64,000 nucleotides of DNA from Ruixingdingia sedimenti (lineage in GTDB: Bacteria; Pseudomonadota; Alphaproteobacteria; Rhodobacterales; Rhodobacteraceae), in contig NZ_JAVKPH010000001.1 in NCBI RefSeq assembly GCF_031432425.1, positions 62,001-126,000 of the forward strand, given 5' to 3'. Under the pieces are notes generated by a model. That model was not told the DNA's origin and did no database searches. It saw nothing but the letters and a program-made list of their open reading frames with translations. The first letter of the stretch is position 1, and every line of letters starts with the position of its first letter. This document shows, in pieces, positions 10,422-18,798 of this stretch. The translations under genes and the position numbers were made by a program.

Positions 10422-11420
10422 TCAGAGGACGAAATCGCTCGCCAACAGGCCGGTGACGCCGGTGACTTCGATGGCGAAATCCGCCGCCCCGTCGCCGTTC
10501 AGGTCGCCCATCACCAGCCCCTGCGCCGTGTTGAACCGCACCTGCCCCGCCACACCGGTAAAGCCAGCCGTGCCGATGAAGCTCAGCCCCGCCTGCATCG
10601 CGGACAGGTCGATCTGGTCGATGCCGGCCTCGAAGTCGCCGATCACGTCGCGTCCGCCGCCCGCCCCCGCCTCGGCGGCCAGCCGGAACACGAACAGGTC
10701 CACCCCAGCGCCGCCATAAAGAACATCCTTGCCCAGCCCGCCGACCAGACGGTCGTTACCCGCGCCGCCGTAGAGTGTATCCGCCCCGCCGCCGCCGAAG
10801 AGGGCATCATTGCCACCGTCGCCCTGCAACAGGTCGGCATGGGATCCGCCATAAAGCAGATCGCGAAGCCCGCCGCCGCGCAGCGTGTCGTTGCCGGCCT
10901 CGCCCCGCAGCAGGTCGAAGCCATGCCCGCCGAAGATCATATCCGCATCCGCCCCGCCATAGAGCACGTCATCGCCCAATCCGCCGTCCAGCGTATCCGC
11001 ACCCTCGCGGCCCTCGACGTGATCGTTGCCGGCACCGGTGCTGACCAGGTCGCTCCATTCCGACCCGAACACGATATCCGCCACCGATGACCCGCCGTAG
11101 TCCGCCTGCGTCTCGAAGGCGATCAGCCGAAAATCGAAATTCAGTATCGGGGAGCCATAGGATGCGTTCCAGTCGGTGATATAGTAGTTGCCGGTGTAGA
11201 TGCGGTCGGGGGTGATCTCGAACGTCCCGCTGACCTCGATGATCGGGTTTCCGAACCAGTCGTAGGTGGAGGCCGAGAAAGCATGCTCGCCGAGCGAGAA
11301 CCACAGATCGCCGTAGTATTCCCCGTGATAGCCGGGTTCGAGTGTGTGGCTGAGCACGAATTCCAGCATGCCGCTGTCGTGGTTCAGAAGAAAGTAGGGG
11401 TTGTAATCAGAGACGAGCAT
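10422..11420 (-). CDS. RTX calcium-binding protein, probable type I secretion substrate
   Basis: A 332-residue acidic protein. About 12 consecutive glycine-aspartate nonapeptides (pattern GGxGxDxLx, for example GGAGNDRLVGGLGKDVLYGG) lie at residues about 130-245 and should form Ca2+-binding parallel beta rolls after export. The end DVIGDFEAGIDQIDLSAM through DFVL is the M10/serralysin-type C-terminal region that carries the uncleaved type I secretion signal. The first 120 residues contain no recognised catalytic domain. I start at ATG 11420, since GGAGAAG lies just upstream; the longer reading has no ribosome site. No HlyB/HlyD/TolC genes are adjacent. It is divergent from the alcohol dehydrogenase. 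Confidence 0.85.
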   Translation of the reverse strand: MLVSDYNPYFLLNHDSGMLEFVLSHTLEPGYHGEYYGDLWFSLGEHAFSASTYDWFGNPIIEVSGTFEITPDRIYTGNYYITDWNASYGSPILNFDFRLIAFETQADYGGSSVADIVFGSEWSDLVSTGAGNDHVEGREGADTLDGGLGDDVLYGGADADMIFGGHGFDLLRGEAGNDTLRGGGLRDLLYGGSHADLLQGDGGNDALFGGGGADTLYGGAGNDRLVGGLGKDVLYGGAGVDLFVFRLAAEAGAGGGRDVIGDFEAGIDQIDLSAMQAGLSFIGTAGFTGVAGQVRFNTAQGLVMGDLNGDGAADFAIEVTGVTGLLASDFVL

Positions 11421-11533
11421 ACGACTTCTCCATGTATTATCCGGGTCGTGTTCAAATGCGTACCGGATAGTCCGCTGCCGATGCCGTCGGGTCAAGCGCG
11501 ACGGGCCGGCAGGGACGAAGAAAGGAGGCCGCC

Positions 11534-12517
11534 ATGCATGCGATGGTGCTGAACGCCACGGGCGCGCCGCTGGTCTGGACCGAACTGCCCGACCGCGCGC
11601 CCGGCCCGGGCGAGATCCGCGTGCGGGTGCTGGCCTGCGGGGTCTGCCGCACCGACCTGCATGTGGTCGACGGCGAACTGCCGCGCCCCCTGCTGCCCGT
11701 CATCCCGGGGCACGAGATCGTGGGCCGCATCGACCGGATCGGCCCCGGGGTGACGGGGCTGCGGATCGGCGAACGGGTGGGCATCCCCTGGCTGGGGCGG
11801 ACCTGCGGCTGCTGCCGCTATTGCGCCGGCGGGCAGGAAAACCTGTGCGACGCGCCGCTCTTCACCGGCTTTACCCGCGACGGCGGCTATGCCACCGCAG
11901 CGATCGCGGATGCGCGCTTCGCCTTTCCCCTGGGCGAGGAAGGGGACGACGTGGCGCTGGCGCCCCTGCTTTGCGCGGGGCTGATCGGCTGGCGCTCGCT
12001 GGTGATGGCGGGCGCGGGGCGGGCGCTCGGCCTATACGGTTTCGGGGCGGCGGCGCATATCGTGGCGCAGGTGGCGCGCTGGCAGGGCCGGGCGGTGCAT
12101 GCCTTCACCGCCCCCGGCGACCGCGCGGGGCAGGATTTCGCGCGCAGTCTCGGCGCCGTCTGGGCGGGCGGGTCGGACGAACCGCCGCCCGCGGCGCTGG
12201 ATGCGGCGATCATCTATGCCCCGGTAGGCGCGCTGGTGCCCGCGGCGCTGCGCGCGGTGCGCAAGGGCGGGCGCGTCGTCTGCGCCGGCATCCACATGAG
12301 CGACATCCCCGCCTTCCCCTATGCCCTGCTGTGGGAGGAACGGCAGATCCTGTCGGTCGCCAACCTGACGCGGCAGGACGGGATCGACTTTCTCGGCCTC
12401 GCGCCCCGGATCGGCATCCGCACGCGGACCACCGCCTATCCCCTGCGCGACGCCAACCGCGCGCTGGACGACCTGCGCCACGGACGGTTCGAGGGCGCGG
12501 CGGTGCTGGTGCCCTGA
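11534..12517 (+). CDS. Zinc-dependent alcohol dehydrogenase (MDR family)
   Basis: A 327-residue medium-chain dehydrogenase. The catalytic zinc site is formed by the Cys in LACGVCRTDLH (about residue 37) and the His-Glu of PGHEIVGRI. The structural zinc lobe has four cysteines in CGCCRYCAGGQENLC. The nucleotide-binding region is LGLYGFGAAAHIVAQVA, somewhat variant from GxGxxG. It probably oxidises alcohols or reduces aldehydes with NAD(P); the precise substrate is unknown. The ATG at 11534 follows a strong GAAAGGAGG site. A 113-base AT-richer gap separates it from the divergent RTX gene and must hold both promoters. Confidence 0.88.
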   Translation: MHAMVLNATGAPLVWTELPDRAPGPGEIRVRVLACGVCRTDLHVVDGELPRPLLPVIPGHEIVGRIDRIGPGVTGLRIGERVGIPWLGRTCGCCRYCAGGQENLCDAPLFTGFTRDGGYATAAIADARFAFPLGEEGDDVALAPLLCAGLIGWRSLVMAGAGRALGLYGFGAAAHIVAQVARWQGRAVHAFTAPGDRAGQDFARSLGAVWAGGSDEPPPAALDAAIIYAPVGALVPAALRAVRKGGRVVCAGIHMSDIPAFPYALLWEERQILSVANLTRQDGIDFLGLAPRIGIRTRTTAYPLRDANRALDDLRHGRFEGAAVLVP

Positions 12518-12646
12518 GCCCCCGGCGCCTTTCCCCGCGCGCCCTTGCCAAGACCGGCGGGGGGTGACACAAACGCGGCGGTGGCGGCGTTCCGGTTCCG
12601 GCGTGATTCAGCGCCGCTTTTCCCTTTCCTGCATCACAGGCTTCCT

Positions 12647-13840
12647 ATGCGCGATCCATTGTTCCGCATGGCCCTCATTCTGGGCCTTCTGTCCGCCGTC
12701 GGTCCCTTCGCGATCGACATGTACCTGCCCGCCCTGCCCCAGGTCGCGGCCGACCTTTCCACGACCGAGGCCGGGGCGGCGCTGACGCTGACCTCGTATT
12801 TCATCGTCTTCGGCGTGGCGCAGATGATCTACGGCCCGCTGGCCGATGCGATGGGGCGGCGGGTGCCGCTGCTGATCGGGCTGGCGATCTTTCTCGCCGC
12901 CACAGTGGGGGCGAGCCTCGCGCCCGACATCGACACGCTGATCGCGGCGCGCGCGTTGCAGGGCCTGGGGGCGGCGACGCTGATGGCGGTGCCGCGCGCG
13001 GTGATCCGCGACCTGGCGACCGGGCCCGAGGCCGCGCGGATGATGGCGGCGATCATGATCGTGATCTCGGTCTCGCCCATGCTGGCGCCGCTGACCGGCT
13101 CGCTGGTGCTGGCCTGGGGCGGCTGGCGCGAGATCTTCGCGGTGCTGGCCGTGGCCGCGCTGGCGAGCCTCTGCCTCGTGCTCTTCGCCCTGCCCGAGAC
13201 GCTGGCCCCCGGCCTGCGCCAGCCGATCCGCCTGCGGGTGATGGCGGCGGGGGCGCGGCGGCTGCTGACGGACCGCCGCTTCATGGGGCTGACGATGATC
13301 GGCGGCTTCGGCATGGCGAGCTTCTTCGTGTTCCTCGCCACGGCGAGCTTCGTCTATACCCGCCAGTACGGGCTCAGCCCCACCGGCTTCTCGCTCGCCT
13401 TCGCGGTCAATGCGATCGGTTTCTTCACCGCCTCGCAGTTCGCGGCGCGGCTGGCGCTGCGGTTCGGCATGGAACGGGTGATCGCCCTGGCCATCACCGG
13501 CTTTGCCGGGATCGCCGTGGCGCTGGCGGTGCTGGTGGTGGCGGGGCTCGACGCGCTGGCGCTGGTGATGGCAGGGCTGTTTCTGGCCAATGCCTGCCTG
13601 GGGCTGGTGCTGCCCACGGCGATGGTGATGTCGCTCGACCCGCATCCCGACATCGCGGGGCTGGCCTCGTCGCTCGGCGGGACGATCCAGATGCTGACCG
13701 GGGGCGCGATGATCGCGCTGACGGGGCCGTTCCTGGACAATACCGCGGCGACGATGGTTCCCGCCATCGCCCTTTGCGCGCTGCTGGCCTGGGTGGCGGC
13801 GGCGGCCTCGCTGCCCCGGCTGCGGGTGCTGATGCGCTGA
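12647..13840 (+). CDS. Bcr/CflA family multidrug efflux MFS transporter
   Basis: A 397-residue, 12-segment major facilitator. The opening ILGLLSAVGPFAIDMYLPAL is the signature of the Bcr/CflA drug-H+ antiporter group. The MFS loop motif GPLADAMGRRVPLL is present (residues about 60-73). Such proteins expel bicyclomycin, chloramphenicol, sulfonamides or sometimes cysteine and siderophores. ATG 12647 is chosen because the family sequence starts there; its ribosome site is weak. An export role for the siderophore made by the genes that follow is possible from proximity but unproven; a repeat element and an iron-box promoter separate them. Confidence 0.87.
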   Translation: MRDPLFRMALILGLLSAVGPFAIDMYLPALPQVAADLSTTEAGAALTLTSYFIVFGVAQMIYGPLADAMGRRVPLLIGLAIFLAATVGASLAPDIDTLIAARALQGLGAATLMAVPRAVIRDLATGPEAARMMAAIMIVISVSPMLAPLTGSLVLAWGGWREIFAVLAVAALASLCLVLFALPETLAPGLRQPIRLRVMAAGARRLLTDRRFMGLTMIGGFGMASFFVFLATASFVYTRQYGLSPTGFSLAFAVNAIGFFTASQFAARLALRFGMERVIALAITGFAGIAVALAVLVVAGLDALALVMAGLFLANACLGLVLPTAMVMSLDPHPDIAGLASSLGGTIQMLTGGAMIALTGPFLDNTAATMVPAIALCALLAWVAAAASLPRLRVLMR

Positions 13841-13867
13841 CCCGGGCGGCGGTGCGGGTGGATAGCG

Positions 13868-14090
13868 CGGTGCCGGGGGCCAGCCCCGCGCCGGCTGGTT
13901 CTCGAACCAGTGGCGCACCAGCCGGCGCCCCCGGAGTATTTTTGGCAAGATGAAGCCGCACGCCGTTTCCGCCGGGGCGCGCCCTGCCTCTTCAGGCTGG
14001 ACCTCAATATCCCCGCCGGAGGCTCCCGCCCTGTCCGTTCGCCGCACCGCCGGTCGGGAAGCCACATGCCCGCGACAGGGGACCCGGGAC
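13868..14090. repeat. Dispersed GC-rich intergenic repeat, copy 2 (two inverted halves)
   Basis: The left half, about 13868-13952, has GCCGGGGGCCAGCCCC, then an inserted hairpin GCCGGCTGGTTCTCGAACCA with its partner arm, then CCCCCGGAGTATTTTTGGCA and AGATGAAG. The right half, about 13991-14090, has AATATCCCCGCCGGAGGCTC plus CCGCC. This right half is shared with 27487-27510. The two halves are roughly inverted with respect to each other, and a Rhodobacteraceae-type AT core sits next to the GC stem. No gene is encoded. Confidence 0.7.
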
Positions 14091-14150
14091 GCAAGTCCCG
14101 GGCGCGGCGGGCGAAATCCGGCCCCGGGGGCGGATCGGGGCGATTTATTG

Positions 14151-14167
14151 TTGATGATTTTTATCAA
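14151..14167. promoter_or_regulatory. RirA-type iron box (IRO) before exbB
   Basis: TTGATGATTTTTATCAA fits the IRO pattern TGA-N9-TCA known for the iron-sulfur repressor RirA, here extended to TTGA-N9-TCAA. It lies in a short AT-rich island in a very GC-rich background, 41-57 bases before the exbB start. Two more boxes of identical form occur at 23791 and 32016. Confidence 0.65.
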
Positions 14168-14207
14168 GATTGCTATGGGGAAGCCGTTGCACGACGCGAG
14201 CGATCCC

Positions 14208-15362
14208 ATGGACCAGACCGAGCTTACCGAACAGACCCGATCCGCAGGCGCGGCCCAGCCCCCCGGGGGCGGGCAACTGCCCGCGGGCACGGGGGAAACG
14301 GCCCCGGCGCCGGTACTGGCGACAGAGGCGCCGCAAGCCCCCACCCCGGCGGCCGGGGGTGATTCCCTGCCGCAGATGCCGGCCCCCGCGGCTGTGGACG
14401 AGGCGCCCGCCGCGGATGCGCCGGTGACGGCGCAGGCGCAGACCGGCGACGCGGCCCCGCCCCCGGCGGCGGATGGCGCGGCGGCCCCGGTTACGGCGGC
14501 CCCGGGGGCCGATACGGTGCAGGACGCGGGGGGCGCGGCCGCGCAGGGCATCGCCCCGGGCGGGGGGGCGGAGGGCGCGGTGCAGGACGCCGCCGCCGCC
14601 GCGGCGCAGGACGGCGCCCCGGGCGGGCTGCCGACGATGGATGGCCTGCCCGCCGACGCGGGCGCGGCCGAGACGCTGCGCCACGCCGCCGACCGTCTGG
14701 TGGATTTCCTCAACATCGGCGGGCCGCTGTTGTGGACGCTGGCGGTGCTGTCCGTCATCACCATTGCGGTGATCCTGTGGAAGGTCATGCGCCTTGCCTC
14801 GCTCGGCGCATGGTCGGGCGGGCGGCGCACGGCGGCGGCAATCGCGCTGTGGGATCAGGGCCGGCTGGACGAGGCCATCGCGAGCCTCGCCAACCGCCGC
14901 TCGATCCGCGCGCAGCTGGCCCGCGCGGCGATGCAGGCCGCCGCCAACCCCGCCTTCGACCGCGACAGCGCCGAGGCAGAGACCGACCGCGTGGCGCGCG
15001 GGCTGCTGGCGCAGGCGCGGTCGGGCCTGCGGGCGCTGGAACTTGCGGTGTCCATCGGGCCGCTGATCGGGCTGATGGGGACGGTGACGGGCATGATCGC
15101 CTCGTTCCACGCGTTGCAGGCGGCGGGCAGCCGCGCCGATCCCGCCACCCTTGCCGGCGGCATCTGGGAGGCGCTTTTGACCACCGCCGCGGGCATGGGC
15201 GTGGCCATCCCGGCCTCGATCGCCGTGGTCTGGTTCGACAGCATCGTGGACCGGCTGCGCCACGACATGGAGGACAACGCCATCCGCATCCTGCATGGCG
15301 GCAAGGCCGCCCCCCTGTTCCGGGAGGGGCGCGAGATCCTGCGCAAGGAGGACGCCGCATGA
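14208..15362 (+). CDS. exbB: ExbB/TolQ-like proton channel subunit with long N-terminal extension
   Basis: ExbB forms the pentameric inner-membrane proton channel that energises TonB. The C-terminal 215 residues carry the three membrane segments: GPLLWTLAVLSVITIAVILW (about residue 170), LELAVSIGPLIGLMGTVTGM, and ALLTTAAGMGVAIPASIAVV. The last two hold the MotA/TolQ/ExbB signature. The first 165 residues are an Ala/Pro/Gly/Gln-rich low-complexity tail, much longer than in E. coli ExbB and without a clear signal peptide. ATG 14208 (MDQTELTEQ) is chosen because it lies downstream of the presumed promoter and iron box; ATG 14175 is possible. The stop overlaps exbD. It is the first gene of exbB-exbD-exbD-tonB. 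Confidence 0.85.
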   Translation: MDQTELTEQTRSAGAAQPPGGGQLPAGTGETAPAPVLATEAPQAPTPAAGGDSLPQMPAPAAVDEAPAADAPVTAQAQTGDAAPPPAADGAAAPVTAAPGADTVQDAGGAAAQGIAPGGGAEGAVQDAAAAAAQDGAPGGLPTMDGLPADAGAAETLRHAADRLVDFLNIGGPLLWTLAVLSVITIAVILWKVMRLASLGAWSGGRRTAAAIALWDQGRLDEAIASLANRRSIRAQLARAAMQAAANPAFDRDSAEAETDRVARGLLAQARSGLRALELAVSIGPLIGLMGTVTGMIASFHALQAAGSRADPATLAGGIWEALLTTAAGMGVAIPASIAVVWFDSIVDRLRHDMEDNAIRILHGGKAAPLFREGREILRKEDAA

Positions 15363-15736
15363 TGTCCTTCGGCGAGGCGCGCAGAAGACGCCGGTTGAAC
15401 CTCATCCCGATGATCGACGTGGTGTTCATCCTGCTGGTGTTCTTCATGATGTCCTCGCGCCTCACCGCCGAACGCACCCTGCCGCTGAGCTTCGGCGGCA
15501 CCGGGGGCAGCTATTCGGGCCCGCCCCGGCTGGTGGAACTGACCGGCGCCGGCGTCACGCTGAACGGCCGGCCGGTGCCGCGGGACATGCTGGCCGCCGA
15601 ACTGTCGCCGCTGATGGAAAAGGCCGACGACGCCGTGATCCTGCGCCCGCGCGAAGGGGCGGATGTGCAGGCGCTGTTCGCGGTGATGGATACGCTGACG
15701 GCCGCGGGCATGTCCCGCCTGATCCTGATGGAGTAG
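15359..15736 (+). CDS. exbD: ExbD-like protein 1
   Basis: A 125-residue ExbD/TolR family protein. A basic N-terminus (GEARRRRRLN) precedes the single membrane helix LIPMIDVVFILLVFFMM, with the conserved membrane aspartate needed for proton use. The periplasmic part VILRPREGADVQALFAVMDT is typical. Its start (ATGATG at 15359) overlaps the exbB stop, indicating translational coupling. It is the first of two different ExbD paralogues in tandem; the second is 148 residues. Two ExbDs beside one ExbB suggests a hetero-oligomeric stator, which is inference. Confidence 0.87.
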   Translation: MMSFGEARRRRRLNLIPMIDVVFILLVFFMMSSRLTAERTLPLSFGGTGGSYSGPPRLVELTGAGVTLNGRPVPRDMLAAELSPLMEKADDAVILRPREGADVQALFAVMDTLTAAGMSRLILME

Positions 15737-15739
15737 GCG

Positions 15740-16186
15740 ATGCGCCGCCGTTTTTCGGACCCCCCGCGCGAACGCAACGATGTGGCGGATTACCTGCTGC
15801 CGCTGATCGACGTGGTGTTCTTCCTGCTGGTGTTCTTCATGGTGGCGACGCGGCTGATGGCCCCGCCGCCGTTCAAGGTAGACCCGGCGGTGTCCGAGGC
15901 GCAGGACGAACTGTTCGGCGATTTCACCCTTTACGTCGATGCGCAGGGGCAGTTCGGCTATCGCGATGCGATGGGCCCCGAGGCGCTGGCGGTGCTGGCC
16001 GGCGCGCGGGTGGAATATTGCATGGATGCGGATTGCGAGGGCGATCCGCCGCGGCTTGCCGTCAAGGCCGACCACGCGCTGCCCGCAACGCAACTGGCCG
16101 CGCTGCTGCCGGGCCTGGGCCAGGCGGGGTTCCGCCGGGTCGAACTCGTCGCCCTACCGATATCCGCGCAAGGAGGCACGCCATGA
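15740..16186 (+). CDS. exbD: ExbD-like protein 2
   Basis: The 148-residue second ExbD/TolR homologue starts 4 bases after the first. The membrane helix is LLPLIDVVFFLLVFFMV with the conserved Asp. The periplasmic domain is divergent from ExbD1. It includes two cysteines in EYCMDADCEGD (about residues 93-100), not usual for ExbD and possibly a disulfide. The usual C-terminal LAVKADHALP and FRRVELVALP blocks remain. The stop overlaps the tonB start (ATGA). Together with exbB and tonB it forms an energy-transducing operon. Confidence 0.85.
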   Translation: MRRRFSDPPRERNDVADYLLPLIDVVFFLLVFFMVATRLMAPPPFKVDPAVSEAQDELFGDFTLYVDAQGQFGYRDAMGPEALAVLAGARVEYCMDADCEGDPPRLAVKADHALPATQLAALLPGLGQAGFRRVELVALPISAQGGTP

Positions 16187-17037
16187 ACTCGCGCATTCAG
16201 GCAGGCATCGCCGTCACGCTGGCCGTGGGCCTGCATGTCGGCGTGTTCCTGATCCCGACAGAGCCCGCGGGGGCGGTTTCGGCCGGGTCGGGCGGGACGG
16301 AACTGGTGTCGATCGAGGCCGCCGACGAGGTTCTGGCCGACATGGTGGAGGAATGGGAACAGACCCCCGACCCCATCGAGGAAACGGCGGAAATGGACAC
16401 GCCGCCCGAGCCTGTCGAGGTGCCGCCGCCGGAACTGGCGGAAATCCCGCCGCCCGAGGTGCCGCCGATGCCGGAACTGGCGCAACTGGCCCCGCCCGCG
16501 GACGTGACCCCGCCGCCGCCCCCGCCGCCGGAGCCGCCGAAACCGGAGCCGGAACCCGAACCGCCGAAGCCGGAACCCAGGCCCGAGCCGAAACCGAAGC
16601 CCAAGGCGCAGAAGGAAAAACCGAAACAGCAGGTCGCCAAACCCGAACGGCGCGAAAACCGCCCGCCTTCGCCCGGCCGTCAGGCTCAGGTGGCCGCCGG
16701 CACGGGCGGGGGGGCGAATGCGGGCGATGGCGGCGCCGCCGCGGCCGCCACGCGCACCAAGGGCGCAGCCGAGTTGCGCAACGGTTGGGGCGCGCAGATC
16801 CGCGCCCGGATCGAACGCAAGCTGCGCCGGGAAAGCCGCACCGGCAGGGTCACGCTCAACCTGACCGTCGCCAGCAACGGCGCGCTGATCGCGGCCTCGC
16901 TCGCGGGGTCCTCGGGCGATCCGCGGATCGACAACATGGTGCTGAACGCCGCGCGCAGCGCCACCTATCCCGCCGCACCCAAGGGACTGGGCGAGGCGCG
17001 GGCCAGCTTCACCGTGGCGATCAACATCAAACGCTGA
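16183..17037 (+). CDS. tonB: TonB energy-transducing protein
   Basis: A 284-residue TonB family protein that spans the periplasm and drives outer-membrane receptors. An N-terminal uncleaved anchor (IAVTLAVGLHVGVFLIP, residues 8-24) is followed by an acidic stretch. A long Pro-Glu/Pro-Lys rod follows at about residues 65-150, with repeated PEP, PKPEP and PPPP. A C-terminal domain at about 200-284 has AQIRARIERKLRRESRTGRV and IDNMVLNAARSATYPAAPKG, typical TonB_C. A basic, Gly/Ala-rich linker joins the parts. The start overlaps exbD2 and has AAGGAGG upstream. No TonB-dependent receptor is encoded in this window. Confidence 0.92.
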   Translation: MNSRIQAGIAVTLAVGLHVGVFLIPTEPAGAVSAGSGGTELVSIEAADEVLADMVEEWEQTPDPIEETAEMDTPPEPVEVPPPELAEIPPPEVPPMPELAQLAPPADVTPPPPPPPEPPKPEPEPEPPKPEPRPEPKPKPKAQKEKPKQQVAKPERRENRPPSPGRQAQVAAGTGGGANAGDGGAAAAATRTKGAAELRNGWGAQIRARIERKLRRESRTGRVTLNLTVASNGALIAASLAGSSGDPRIDNMVLNAARSATYPAAPKGLGEARASFTVAINIKR

Positions 17038-17076
17038 CGCCCCGCCGTCGGCCCCGCCCGCCCCTGCCGAACCCGG

Positions 17077-17100
17077 GGGCGGGTTTCCTGCAACCCGCCC
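17077..17100 (+). terminator. Hairpin between tonB and entE
   Basis: GGGCGGGTT (17077-17085) pairs perfectly with AACCCGCCC (17092-17100) over a 6-base loop, 40 bases past the tonB stop. No T run follows, so it may only attenuate or stabilise the message; entE starts 49 bases later. Confidence 0.45.
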
Positions 17101-17148
17101 GTGCCTGACCGGGGCCGCCGCCGCCACCCTGCCGAGAAGGACAAGACC

Positions 17149-18798
17149 ATGACCGCCGACCCCGCCCAGATCTGGCCCGAGGATTTCGCCCGCCGCTACC
17201 GCGACCGCGGCTGGTGGAAGGGGGAAACCTTCGGGCAGATGCTCGACCGGCTGGCGGCGGCGCATGGCCCCCGCCCGGCGCTGGTGGCGGGCGAGGTGCG
17301 GCTGACCTATGCCGGACTGGCCGATGCCGCCCGGCGCATCGCCACCGGGTTCCGCGCGCTCGGCCTGAACCCCGGCGACAGGGTATTGGTGCAGATGCCC
17401 AACCGGGCGGAATTCCTGACCGGCGTTCTTGGCCTTTTCTATGCCGGGCTGGTGCCGGTCTATGCCCTGCCCGCGCATCGGGAAACCGAGGTGCTGCATC
17501 TGGCCGCGAAATCCGGCGCGCGGGCCTATCTGGCCGCCGACCGGCACGAGGGGTTCGACTATCGCCCGCTGGCGGCCAGGGTGCTGGCCCTGCCGGGCGT
17601 CGCCCATGCCGTGATCGCGGGCGAGGGCGCCGGGGGGCTGACGCCCTTTGCCACGCTGGCCGATGCCGCCCCCATGGCCGCGCCGGAACCGCGCGACCCG
17701 GGCGGGGTGGCGTTCCTGCAGATCTCGGGCGGGTCCACCGGCCTGCCCAAGCTGATCCCCCGCACGCATGACGACTACATCTACAGCTTCGCCGCATCCG
17801 CCGGCATCTGCGGCCTGACGCCCGACAGCGTGATGCTGATCGCCCTTCCGGCGGCCCACAACTTCCCCATGTCCTCGCCCGGGTTCTTCGGCGCGCTGTC
17901 GGCCGGGGCCTGCGTGGTGCTGGCCCCGAACCCCACGCCCGACACCTGTTTCCGCCTGATCGAGGCCGAACGGGTCACGATCACCGGCCTCGTGCCCCCG
18001 CTGGCGCTGCTGTGGCTACAGGCCGCGCCGCGCGGCAAATACGACCTGTCCAGCCTTCAGGTGTTGCAGGTCGGCGGCGCGAAGTTCATGGCAGAGGCGG
18101 CGGCGCGGGTCCGCCCGGTGCTGGGATGCACGTTGCAACAGGTGTTCGGCATGGCCGAGGGGCTGGTGAACTACACCCGCCTCGACGACCCCGAGGACAT
18201 CATCGTGAACACCCAAGGCCGCCCGATCAGCCCCGATGACGAGGTGCTGGTGCTGGACGACGACGGCAATCCGGTGGCGGAAGGCGCGCCGGGCAACCTT
18301 TATGCCCGCGGCCCCTACACGATCCGCGCCTATCACGACGAACCCGCCGCCAACGCGCGGTCCTTCACGCCCGACGGGTTCTACCGCACCGGCGACATCG
18401 TGCGCCGCCTGCCGGGGGGCTATCTGGAGGTGCGGGGCCGCGCGGGCGACCATATCAACCGCGCGGGCGAAAAGATCTCGGCGGAGGAGGTCGAGGACCA
18501 TATCCTCGCCCATCCCGATGTGTTCGACGCGGCGGTGGTGGCCCTGCCCGACCCCGTCCTGGGGGAACGCAGCTGCGCCTTCGTCGTCCCCCGCGCAGGC
18601 GCCGACCCCACCGCCCCCGCGATCAAGGCCTTCGTCCGCGCGCGGGGGATCGCCGAGTTCAAGGTCCCCGACCGGGTGATCTTCGTCCCCGATTTCGAAA
18701 CCACCGCCGTCGGCAAGATCAGCCGCAAGGCCTTGCGCGCCGCGCTTCGCGACCGCTACACCGCGCCGGAACCCGGGCAGAAGGAACCGCAGGCATGA
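17149..18798 (+). CDS. entE: 2,3-dihydroxybenzoate-AMP ligase (EntE/DhbE family)
   Basis: This 549-residue adenylating enzyme activates an aryl acid with ATP and loads it on an aryl carrier protein. The ATP loop is ISGGSTGLPK (about residue 190). The aryl-acid pocket motif HNFPMSSPG (about residue 236) has Asn and Ser at the positions that favour 2,3-dihydroxybenzoate; salicylate enzymes usually carry Cys for the last Ser. QVGGAKFMAEAAARV and FGMAEGLVNYTRLDD are EntE signatures, and GKISRKALR holds the catalytic lysine. ATG 17149 follows GAGAAGGAC. The next gene overlaps its stop. entA, entB and entC are absent here, so dihydroxybenzoate must be made from genes elsewhere. Confidence 0.92.
   Translation: MTADPAQIWPEDFARRYRDRGWWKGETFGQMLDRLAAAHGPRPALVAGEVRLTYAGLADAARRIATGFRALGLNPGDRVLVQMPNRAEFLTGVLGLFYAGLVPVYALPAHRETEVLHLAAKSGARAYLAADRHEGFDYRPLAARVLALPGVAHAVIAGEGAGGLTPFATLADAAPMAAPEPRDPGGVAFLQISGGSTGLPKLIPRTHDDYIYSFAASAGICGLTPDSVMLIALPAAHNFPMSSPGFFGALSAGACVVLAPNPTPDTCFRLIEAERVTITGLVPPLALLWLQAAPRGKYDLSSLQVLQVGGAKFMAEAAARVRPVLGCTLQQVFGMAEGLVNYTRLDDPEDIIVNTQGRPISPDDEVLVLDDDGNPVAEGAPGNLYARGPYTIRAYHDEPAANARSFTPDGFYRTGDIVRRLPGGYLEVRGRAGDHINRAGEKISAEEVEDHILAHPDVFDAAVVALPDPVLGERSCAFVVPRAGADPTAPAIKAFVRARGIAEFKVPDRVIFVPDFETTAVGKISRKALRAALRDRYTAPEPGQKEPQA

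Noticed and set aside
10700..11050. Regular short DNA repeats that could suggest a CRISPR or satellite array
   Set aside because: The period is 27 bases, equal to the nine-residue RTX repeat; the units vary at third codon positions and are in frame in one gene.
12608..14830. 740-codon minus-strand open frame over the Bcr/CflA gene and exbB
   Set aside because: It runs through the intergenic repeat and antisense to two real genes; composition is biased and no motif is present.
17077..17100. Full transcription stop separating tonB from entE
   Set aside because: The hairpin has no T tract and no second promoter or iron box is visible before entE, so read-through into the siderophore genes is considered likely.
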